DNA from: Paramecium tetraurelia
Taxonomy: Eukaryota; Ciliophora; Oligohymenophorea; Peniculida; Parameciidae
Assembly: GCF_000165425.1 (NCBI RefSeq)
Contig: NW_001798959.1
Span: forward strand, 16,033 to 80,032
DNA: 64,000 nucleotides
Reading direction: 5' to 3'
Below are positions 12,988-22,485 of the stretch, in pieces. Position 1 is the first letter of the stretch. Every line of letters begins with the position of its first letter. The notes beneath the pieces are model-generated. The model worked only from the letters and a program-made list of their open reading frames with translations, had not been told where the DNA came from and did no database searches. A program made the translations under genes and the position numbers.

Positions 12988-13389
12988 ATGTCATCAGGAG
13001 GAAAAGGAAAAGCAGGAAAGGGAGGCAAAGCCGCAGGAGCTCATAAATCAGTTTCCAGATCACACAAAGCTGGTTTGTAATTCCCAGTCGGAAGAGTTTC
13101 AAGATATTTGAAATAAGGAAGATACACAGAAAGAGTTGGTGCTGGAGCTCCAGTTTATCTTTCAGCTGTTTTGGAATATTTGGCTGCTGAAGTTTTAGAA
13201 CTTGCTGGAAATGCTGCTAAAGATAACAAGAAAAACAGAATCAATCCAAGACACATTCTTTTAGCCATCAGAAACGACGATGAATTAAACAAATTAATGG
13301 CCAACACAACAATCGCTGACGGTGGTGTTTTACCAAGCATTCATCCATAATTATACCCATCAAAGGAAGATCCAAGTTAAGCAGTTTGA
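12988..13389 (+). CDS. H2A: histone H2A
   Basis: Core nucleosome histone, 133 residues, no intron. The N-terminal tail [19 protein letters not shown] is followed by the fold [60 protein letters not shown] and [10 protein letters not shown]. The acidic-patch residues of the alpha-2 helix ([15 protein letters not shown]) and the NDDE segment are intact. The C-terminus ends SKEDPSQAV with no SQE motif, so it is a canonical-type H2A rather than an H2A.X. Three TAA codons fall at Gln positions of the fold, which directly supports the ciliate code. It is slightly richer in GC than its surroundings, as expected for a highly expressed gene. Confidence 0.98.
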
Positions 13390-13493
13390 AATGTTTAATT
13401 TGTTTTACAATTAACATATACAAATTTATTTTTTAAATTCTAGACTCCAATATATATTAAAGAAATAAATAAATGAACTTGAATATTGATAAA

Positions 13494-14845
13494 TCAATTC
13501 TTCTTTGATGTGTGTGCAATTTTAACAGACTTTTATGCTGCATCATCTAAATCTGTTGCAGTTGTAATTGATACTTTAGTCTATGATTTGGCAAATTCAT
13601 CCAACATCTTGGCGCCTTTTAATTATTCTCAATTTATTACCTTATTATGAATTTGTTCCTGTTAATCTAACAACTAATGGTGTCTTTAAATCAACCAATT
13701 AAGCTGCTTTGATAATACCTTCAGCAATAATGTTGCATTTCATAATACCACCAAAAATATTAATAAGGATTGTCTCTACCCTTGGGTGTGAGTTCAAGAT
13801 TTCAAAAGCTGTCTTAACTTATTCAACATTAGCACCACCTCCGACATCTAAGAAATTGGCAGGTTCTCCACCATATAATTTAATAATGTCCATTGTAGCC
13901 ATTGCCAAACCAGCTCCATTCACCATACAACCAATATTTCCATCTAATGCAACATAGTTCAATCCTGCTGCCAATGCCAATTCTTCATGTGGGTCTACCT
14001 ATTCTGATGCAACTGATGTTTTTCTCAAATCTACCAACTACTTTTATCTAAATTTAGCGTTGTCATCAACATTAATTTTAGCATCGATGCAGAATAATTG
14101 ATTCTTTGGATCTGTTGCCCATGGATTGATTTCTACTTAAGTAGCATCCAATGAGATAAACATCTTATACAGATTTCTCAATTATTCGACTGCTTATTAT
14201 CTAACAGATTATAATTGAAGAGTGTCAACAACCTTATTGGCAATTTGATCAGTCAATCCTGTGTTTATATCAATTGGTAACACAATAATACTATTTGGAT
14301 CTGTCTTTGCTACTTCTTCGATTTCCATTCCACCATTAATTGATGCAACAATAGCTGGCTTTTAAGAATTTCTATCCAGAATAAATGCTAAGTATAATTG
14401 ACGTACTATATCCACACCTTCATGTACAAGCACTGCATTCACTTATAAACCCTAATTTAGTAAATATTAGTCTGTACTTCTTTTGGTGTCTAATGTGTTA
14501 CCAATTTATATCCAATCATTTATTTAGTATAGTTGGCTACTTCTTCTGGAGTTTTGCAGATTTTTACTCCTCCTTTCAAACCACTTGATAATGTTCCTTA
14601 AATAGACCTATTTTCATACCCTTTCCTCTTCCACCAGCATGGACTTATGACTTAAGAATCAAACCACCACTTGGATCAAGTGTTTTTGCTACTTTGGCAG
14701 CATCGTCAGCATTCAAAGCGATTGCTCCTTTTTACACTCTGACATTGAATCCTCTCATCAAGTCTTTACTTTGGTATTCATGAAGATCAAAACATTTAAC
14801 AACTTTGTGTTACAATGCAGCCAACCTTGTAATACGATTGAACAT
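13494..14845 (-). CDS. SUCLA2: mitochondrial succinyl-CoA ligase beta subunit
   Basis: TCA-cycle enzyme that converts succinyl-CoA to succinate with nucleoside-diphosphate phosphorylation. The N-terminus ([20 protein letters not shown]) looks like a mitochondrial presequence leading into [20 protein letters not shown]. Further motifs: [116 protein letters not shown] and [19 protein letters not shown]. Three introns (23, 26 and 25 nt) give an exact multiple of three and 425 residues. Two of those introns end AAG rather than TAG. The DGNIGC region does not by itself tell ADP from GDP specificity. Confidence 0.95.
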
Positions 14846-15011
14846 TTATTTTAAATCTTTTTATTTAATCAAAGCACAATAACTAATCACTTAAAATAAA
14901 CTATTTTTAGGATTCATTAAAGCAATCTCTATATACTCCTCTAAGTCATCAGATAAATCTAATAAATAATTACAAAAGAAAATTTTATAATCAAAGAAAA
15001 CTATTTTGATG

Positions 15012-16453
15012 TCATTTCCTAAAATAATTTGATCTTAAATTGTATTTTTATATTGGATTCTTGAAGTTAAAGTAGACCGATTTGAAATGTAGTAAATTAT
15101 ATTTTACTTCTAGATCTTGATTCTCCCTTTCCATCAATTGCTATTCAGCTTTTAAGGTCATTCCTGGATCATGTTCAATGATACCTTCAAAGGTAGAAAT
15201 CCTTGCAATTTAATTATTGTGTGGCTGTACTTTTAGATCTTCTTGTATATCACTTAAGGAAAAACCCACTCTTATGCTTTTGATACTTCCTTAATTGGTA
15301 ACCGCACTAAATTGTAATGCACTACTTCCATGTTCTGAGGATCCTGCTAATTCATCCTAAACAGCAGAGGTTTTAACATTTTGAGGAACTAAACTCTCTC
15401 CTAAAAATCCTCTAAGTTTTTATGTTAATTAAATTACCTCTTAATTGTACTACAACTTTAATATTTTGAATTTTAATTGCTCTTCCGTCTTTTGTTTAAT
15501 TTTTATTTATGAGATCTGCTTTTTTGATAAGTCCAATCAAGTCCTTAATCTGGAAAGTTATGTAATTTTGTTAGAAATAACCCTCTCAACATTGCATATT
15601 GTGGTTTTATTTATTAAGTCAATGACTTTACATATTTCATATACCTAAGATTTTTATTAAATTATCACTTTAATATTGAATTTGGACAATCGAAACATAA
15701 TTCTTCCATTTTAGTTTCCGATTTTAATTTTCCTATTTTATCCAATCTTAATAAATCAGTTTTTTCTATATTCATCCAAGGCAAACTCTATTTCATTAAG
15801 TAAATTAGTAAATAGCCTAATGATTCTAAATCGTCCTTTGCTGACTGCTCTATGCCTTAATGAGCAGCCAAACTTGCATATCTACTTGTACCAATAAAGG
15901 AGATTTTCTTTTTCCTATTTGGTTTTTAATTTAGATTTCGAGAAATTCCGTAATCGATGAGATAGATCTTCTCAGAATCGCTTTTACTTAAAATATTCTC
16001 TGGTTTCAAATCCCTATGTATTACATTCCTAAAAATCAATTACTTAATTACCTTGAGTGTATTTGTTCCAAAATCCACAACATTTGAAAGGCAATGTTGT
16101 AAATACATTATGTTGAAAACTTCTAATATTGTTTTTAAAAATATATTAGGTCATGTCCAAGCAAATTGGTTATCATAACGTTGCATTTCTTGAATTGGCC
16201 ATACCAATATAATTCAGGAATCTAGGAAACACCTTGAAGTAGTTTCAATATTTCAATCTAATTTTACATATTGTTTTACTTCTCTATTTAGGCTACTATA
16301 ACTTGCCATTTCTTGTTTTTCCACCTTTATTGCTACATTTTTGTTTCTTGTCAAAGATTTTCCAACATATACTATTCCAAATGAACCTTATGATATTTTT
16401 TTTATTATTTCATATTGATTATCGATAACATCTCCTTATTAAATTTAGTTCAT
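15012..16453 (-). CDS. casein kinase 1-like protein kinase
   Basis: CK1-family Ser/Thr kinase of 448 residues after four introns (22, 23, 24 and 26 nt), an exact multiple of three. Motifs: ISQGSFGIVYVGKSLTRN, NVAIKVEKQE, HRDLKPENILSKSD, LIDYGISR (Tyr in place of Phe), then KISFIGTSRYASLAAHQGIE and DDLESLGYLLIYLMKQSLPW, the CK1 signature that replaces the APE motif of other kinases. The C-terminal ~150 residues are non-catalytic (RGFLGESLVPQN, DELAGSSEHGSSALQFS, ENQDLEVKYN). Catalytic Lys, HRD and Asp are present. CK1 kinases are numerous in ciliates; substrate and location cannot be told from sequence. Confidence 0.93.
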
Positions 16454-17595
16454 AAATTTAATAATAGAAAGACTTGATGATATATTTTAGATAATTTCTT
16501 ATTAAAAATATATTAAATTTTGAAGAAGTTGAATTAACATATCAATCAATTTTCCATAAGTTTATCTCTTAGTATAATTGTTATATACTACAATCTATAG
16601 ATTTTTATTCTGATATATATTCACCTTTATCAGAGTACTGATTTATATTTTATAATATTATAATTAACAATTTTAGAAAAATCAAAGTTTAGGGCGACAG
16701 GTTGGAATTTGGATTAATTGATTAATATTTGTGAGATTAAATAAGTATTAAGTTTTAATTTATTTAATGATGAATAATAAGAAATTTTATCCAGGGATTA
16801 GATAGATCGAAAATAAAATAACAATATTATAAAATTAAGGAATATTTAATAAATTTAGTGGGGAAAAATAACAAGCTAAGATTAAGTATTGAGAATATAT
16901 TTAAGAGGTTATTTTCAGATAAATAGCATAGAAATCAAGAAATTTTGAGACGAAATGAAATTACTTCAAATATCTCCTTAGTGCCTGCTTAAAGAATGTA
17001 TCTAATTGAAAAATGAGGGATTGATTTTATAAAGGTTGCGTTTAGTTCGATCTATACTCGCATACAATGAATGAATTAATACTTTTTGGAAATGAATAAT
17101 TGTATAAGATACCTTTGTAATATTAGATTGTAGTTATATTGATAATGATATATTTTGTAGTATAAGAAAGATTATTTGAATAAAAAAAATTTTATTTGTT
17201 AAATCAAACATAATTTTATTAAATAAAACATAGTAAATTTGGATATAATTGAATTACTTTAAATACATATCATTAAACTTTTAGGGACAGAAAATATTTT
17301 TTATTAACTTCATAAACAATAATACAACCTTATTAATGCTTTTGGAATTATTTCCTATCTTTTAAATGCAATCAGAATAAATGAAAATAGTTTACATTTA
17401 AGAGAAAGGAAGAACTATTTAATTTCTATAGATTAACCATGAATATAGTACTATTTTGATTAAACAATTATAGGAAATCTTTATTTAATAAATTTTAATA
17501 GAAAATTAATATTAATACTAAATTTAATAGAATTATTAAAGGTATAAAACCACTTTATTCCTGAAAATTCTAATATATTTTAATAATTTAAGTAT
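16454..17595. other. long AT-rich spacer
   Basis: About 1.1 kb with no frame open for more than a few dozen codons under the ciliate code and no similarity I recognise. This is unusually long for this gene-dense region and may hold a decayed gene or an unrecognised non-coding RNA; nothing positive was seen. Confidence 0.4.
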
Positions 17596-17985
17596 ATGTT
17601 TTCAAGATATTTGGTTCTCTACCTAGTATTATCAACCTTGGTGATGGAGGTATAAGGAGGAAAAACAGTATTATCAACCTGTTTTGGTAAATTAGTCCCT
17701 GCTGTTATTAAATGTTTCGGGGCTAGAATATTTGGACTAAATATGAACAAAGTGAAACACATAATGATTGCAAGACATTATCTAGATAAATTAGATCCAG
17801 GAGAAATCGTTTATGAAGTGATAACTGTAGTTGCATCAAACTTGCCTTATAAAAAATATGTTGATATTATGCTTGTGTCAGGAAAAATAATAAGAATCAC
17901 TGTTAAAATACTGGCAGATGGAGTTGGAATTGGAACTGGTTATGCAATTGAAAAAATTGCCGATGCCATTGAAAAATAATGCTGA
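17596..17985 (+). CDS. small secreted protein, unknown
   Basis: Intronless frame of 129 residues. MFSRYLVLYLVLSTLVMEVQ is a typical signal peptide. The rest is mildly hydrophobic and basic (GKTVLSTCFGKLVPAVIKC, GARIFGLNMNKVKHIMIARH, DGVGIGTGYAIEKIADAIEK) and ends KQC. Three cysteines remain after the signal. The amphipathic, Gly- and Ile-rich C-terminus resembles membrane-active small secreted proteins in general composition only. No family was recognised. The 5' ATG follows over 1 kb of spacer. Confidence 0.6.
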
Positions 17986-18055
17986 AAAACTATTAATATA
18001 ATAATTTATAAATTCTTTAACAATTCTAGAACTTTTCTTCCTAATAAATTTTAAG

Positions 18056-18295
18056 TCAGAAAGAAATACTCATCAATTTTTTAAGTTTAGATATTAAGAT
18101 CTGAAAATATACAAATAAGATATTACTACCTTATGAATCGAACCACAATTATTTATCCAAAACTAGATATCACTATATTTTAACTAAAATAAAAATTCTT
18201 AATCTAGTCAAAATAACATCCTCCTCCTGCTTTATAATTTTCTCAACTTGATCATTGAGGGTGTGTATTATGCTCTCGGCAATTTAGTTATACAT
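18056..18295 (-). CDS. tiny two-intron gene, helical protein
   Basis: Predicted 58-residue protein MYNQIAESIIHTLNDQ, VEKIIKQEEDLKYSDI, QFWINNCGSIHKILIS, KLKKLMSISF. It needs two introns, GTTATTTTGACT...TTTTAG (34 nt) and GTAGTAATATCT...TTTCAG (29 nt). Their removal leaves exactly 59 codons, which supports the model. The product is one or two amphipathic helices with no signal peptide. It could also be the surviving 5' part of a larger decayed gene, since the upstream region is full of remnants. Confidence 0.45.
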
Positions 18296-18689
18296 ATATA
18301 TTTTTAATTTATTATTTAAGTATTAATTTATAAAAAATAATTTCTAGAAATGTATAATTAGAATAAAGAGCATTTCTAATTGCTTTTAATATTTTACTAA
18401 TTCAAGAATATAAGTACTTTATCATTATCATTTTTTCTGACAATGTTGGCTTTTTGAATTTATTAATGTTTTAATAATAAACAATTTCATTAATATCTTC
18501 TAATAAAAACATTGCCTTTTTCCATAGTTTATAGTTTAGATTGTTTTAATATATTTTATATAATAATTTTTTGTTATATTTGAATTGTAAAAGAATGTTG
18601 TTTATTAAATTTACTGATATTATCATCATATTAATTAATATCAAATAGTAAATTTTCAATCGAAAAATAAAATAATGATTATGATTAAT

Positions 18690-19350
18690 ACAAAGCATTT
18701 AAGCCATTTCTCAATAATTATTCATCTATAAGCAAAGCCTACAATTATTCAATTTTCATTTCACTTAGACTATCAAAAAAACATTGTCCTTAAAATTTCC
18801 ATAAATAAAGTCGAATAGTAAAGATAAGCAAATCTCCAAGTTCAGTTGATGTAGTCTTATAGATGATAATAGATAGCCTTAGTATTAGTATATTTTTATT
18901 AAATCATATTTACTTTGATCATATCTGAGCAATGCGGTCAATCTCCTATGAATTAGCACTTTCACATACTTTCAATCTAATTCTTTTAAATTAATCGTTT
19001 ACGCTAATATATTGTACCGATAAACCAATCATATATAAATCAAAAAATTAATCATAGTTTATTATTTCAAGGATGTTCAATAAAGAAATGTCGACAAAAT
19101 TTATATTATTATCTGAATGCTTTAGTCTTGTTCTTTATAATATCTTAAAGACCTTCAATTATTCTCTACTTCTGTGCTTTTAGTCAAGATGACACTTGTG
19201 AAGATACTCTACTTTTTGTTAATTATTTCAAAAACGAATATTGTTATTTCTTGATTCACATCTTAGATTCAACTTATCTTTTGAGTAAGTTCTCTAACAC
19301 TCTGTTTATCGATGAATAAAAGTTAAAGTAATTTTGCATGAAGAGATAAT
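18690..19350 (-). pseudogene. decayed gene remnant
   Basis: Fragments read as protein on the minus strand under the ciliate code (NRVLENLLKRQVESKM, KAQKQRIIEGLQDIIKNKTK, QQYKFCRHFFIEHP). They are separated by in-frame TGA codons and shifts that short introns do not explain. The composition is that of a charged helical protein. I could not assign a family. Confidence 0.35.
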
Positions 19351-19363
19351 AATAAAATAATGA

Positions 19364-19618
19364 TCAAGAGAATTATCTTTATACAAATGAATTCTAAGCC
19401 TCTTATTGATTCTCATCGTTTATTAAACTTGGCTTAGCAGAATGAGCTCTTCTTTGAACTATAGGATTCTTTTAAATTTTGTATTTTTCTAAACAAAATT
19501 GATTAAAAATCTCTCTTTCAACTTCATCTCCTTCAATTAGTTTTGAAGTTATCTGAGAAGGCAACTATTGAGATTGAAATTGGTCAGTTTTTTTCTTAGA
19601 TGACTATGAACAACCCAT
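19364..19618 (-). CDS. small protein with N-myristoylation motif
   Basis: Predicted 84-residue polar protein MGCSQSSKKKTDQF... ending EAQNSFVQRQFS. Gly2 with Cys3, Ser6 and following lysines is the classic pattern for N-myristoylation plus palmitoylation and a basic patch, which together hold proteins at the inner face of the plasma or ciliary membrane. No catalytic domain is visible; the rest is charged (KLIEGDEVEREIFNQFCLEK, RRAHSAKPSLINDENQQ). A GTATAAAG just before the stop could be an intron donor, so the C-terminus may be longer. It lies about 590 bp from another predicted acylated protein on the same strand. Confidence 0.6.
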
Positions 19619-19639
19619 TTAAAAAATAATTAATTAGAT

Positions 19640-20190
19640 TGAATCATCGTGTTTAATATTACGAAAATTAACAAACATGAAGTTCTAAATCATAACTACT
19701 AGCTATGCTGATATTTTTTATTCATACCATTCGAACTATGTACAAGATATTTAGTATAACACTTCCTTTTCTTCCATCATCATAAAATTTTGTTTATTCT
19801 AGACAATTTATTTATTTATATAATCTAATCTTTAATTTAGAAACAGATTAATTTAATGTAATTTTTATTTTCTAGTAATCCATAAATTTAACTTCACCAT
19901 CAGTATGTTTTCACTCATATGATCAACTATATTGCTTTGTTAGTCTAGGATCTAATATGGATAACAACTCCAAAAACTTTAAAATTGTATCTCATAAAGA
20001 TGATTAAGTAAATTTGGTATAAATTTAAATTAAATATTCATTCTTTCTTCAAATTACTTCTAATTTCTTTTAGATTGAAAATATACATAGAAGAAACATT
20101 GTGAATCAAAACTAATTTAAATGCTCTTAAAACTTCATATTAAAAAATTGTTTGAAAGAGTTAGATAAATAATACTACATTTATTTTAAA
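19640..20190. other. spacer with weak coding-like traces
   Basis: About 550 bp between two minus-strand genes. Short polar frames occur, but all are closed by TGA and no motif was recognised; it may be promoter plus decayed sequence. Confidence 0.35.
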
Positions 20191-20203
20191 CAAATATATC
20201 ATC

Positions 20204-21854
20204 TCAATGACGCCCTTCTTGAATTTCTCTAAGTGGAGTTCGCATAGCTTCAGTACTTAAAACTTCTAACATAATGTAAATTTGATAGAGTAAATTATTA
20301 TCATCTTAGTCGATAAACCCAAATTCTTAACAAATGAGTTGAGGTAGCTAATTTTAGCTATTGTTTATTTTGTCCTCTATCTTCTCATTTTTATCTTTTT
20401 CATCTTACTTATCCGATTAAGCATAGCGTGATTTTATTTAACTTTTTAATTATTAGTGTTCATCCAATGCTTTGCCTTTAATTTTATCTATATTGTCTTT
20501 TATTTTTTTCAATTTCATTTCATTTATAAAACCTTTTAGTTCAACTTCATCAAGTAACCTAATTAGCTATGAAATAATATTACTCAAAATTGACCCTAAA
20601 AAATATTAGAAACAAAACTTTTTTTGTAAATTCATCCAATTCTATCATATCTTTATTGAATGCTAAGTCCTCCTACTATCTAGCTGCATTCCTAAGATTG
20701 CCAGACACGCTTTGAAGTAAAATAACACATTTTTCATAATTCTTATCTTCATTTTAAAGTTTCTGATTTGGAATAATCATTTCAAATTCATCAAGTAACA
20801 ATTACCAATCAGATAAGAGTAATTTAAAATCTTTATTGTTTTCTTGATCTCTAGAAATCAATATATTATTTCTTTTCACTGTGCACAATTTCTTAGATAT
20901 CTATACAGACAGCCTTTGATTTACAGATTATTTATCATCTTATATTTTAGCTTTCAAAGCTAGGGAAATTACTTGGATGGCTTAATATGCCATTTTTACT
21001 TTGTCTAATAATGTTATTGATTAATGATGGCTTAATTATATAATTAATATGTACCTAAAAGTGTAAGTATTATATTATTCTAGGTTGCTAATGATATAAC
21101 AGTTGCAATATTCTTGTTCATTCTTTACATCTTCTATTTTGTAATAGTAATATTTTTAACCAAAGATCTCTATCATCGCATCATCAGGTTTTTTCTAAAC
21201 CTATAAAACTCTTTCTATCCACTTTTTAATATCTTCTTTCTTTGCCATTGGCAATAATTTTACACAACAATATTTGTCATCTATTTTGCCAAGATAAGTG
21301 CAAATTGCCGATTTTTATTTTTAGATTAATCTCACTATAGTTATTTTTCCTCTATATTCTTAAAATTCATTCACTTTGGAAAAATCGTATTTGTCTTTGA
21401 TATCACAAATATTTCTGTTTGCTACATTAGGTCCACAAAAATCGGGATTTTCTGAACAATCTCTTATTTTATTTTAATCTTGTTTAAACATAGCACTTAA
21501 TTGGTTTTCTATTTCCTTCTTATTTTCCTAAAAGACTTTGCTTCTATCTAAAATAGCAGTTACTGCTTTATCAAAGTCTGATTCGTCCTGATCTGTTTAT
21601 TAAATACTTTCTTCCTTATCAACCTCAATTGGTTTTGCTTCTTCAGGTGGGTTCAAATCCACTTTTTCTTCTATCTAAATTTCTGGCTTTGGTTCTGGTT
21701 CTGGTACCACAACTATTGGTTCCGGTTTTGGTTCTGGTTTGGGTTCTGGTTTAGGTTCAATTATCAATTTAGGTTTAGTCTGCTCAACTTTTTAAGGAGG
21801 ATTTGGCTTGGCCTTTGAGCATCCACAACATTTACATGAACATATAGCACCCAT
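20204..21854 (-). CDS. acylated pseudokinase-like protein
   Basis: Starts MGAICSCKCCGCSKAKPNPP: Gly2 plus five cysteines within residues 5-12 suggests myristoylation and multiple palmitoylation. A rod-like repeat of alternating Pro, Glu and Lys follows (IEPKPEPKPEPKPEPIVV, then VPEPEPKPEI; about residues 28-57), then an acidic linker. The body has a kinase-like order: EYRGKITIVRLIQKQKSAIC, KYCCVKLLPMAKKEDIKKWI (beta-3/alpha-C-like), YCNCYIISNLEQYNTYTF (hinge-like), and NNILISRDQENNKDFKLLLS-DW (catalytic-loop and DFG-like positions). HRD and DFG are absent, so it would be inactive. The C-terminus is charged helix ending STEAMRTPLREIQEGRH. One intron (24 nt) is clear; a frame change near 20600 is unresolved. 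The kinase relationship is inference. Confidence 0.6.
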
Positions 21855-22485
21855 AAATTTATTATTTTATTAACTTTTATTTGTTTCGAGATAAAGTTTA
21901 TAAAGTAAATAAATTTGAGATATTATAATTGTCAATTATTTCTTTATAGTTTTTATAATTAGACATGTAATACATTTTAACTAATTACTATTGTTCATAT
22001 AGTAATAATATTAGATCATTTTTATTAGATTATTATTTGTATTCTATAAGATGTGATCTGATTTATATTAAGTTGATTATTTATTTCGAGAAAATCTATC
22101 TAAAAATTAAAATTATTGCACACTTAGATTTGATACTAATTTATTACTTATATTAGGTACTATTATCAATAATTCTAATTTTATTAAGACTTAAGAGGTA
22201 AATTAATGAAGTAATAAATTATTAAGATAATAATAATAATAATATAAATTAGATAATGTTTTCTGGCTATATACAATAATTGAAAACTTATCTCTATATT
22301 AATTTTAGCTCAAAGTCTCTTAAACTTTAACTAAAGCCACTATATTTATATGGTAATTTGTTAATTTTCGTTTATTAATTATAGTATCATTAATCTGTTT
22401 TAGAAAAAATTTGTGTTTATTAATTTTTATAAATAGCTCATTTCCTCCATGCTTAAGAGTGTGAATATTAAAAAAGAAAGTTATA
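21855..22485. other. AT-rich divergent spacer
   Basis: About 630 bp between divergent genes, with a short (AAT)n-like tract near 22225-22243. It presumably carries the promoters of both flanking genes; no named element was seen. Confidence 0.4.

Noticed and set aside
13155-13340. Minus-strand frame opposite histone H2A
   Set aside because: Antisense shadow of a highly conserved gene.
21640-21670. GGGTTCAAATCC-like string resembling a tRNA T-loop
   Set aside because: It lies inside the minus-strand acylated protein gene, with no acceptor stem or anticodon arm around it.
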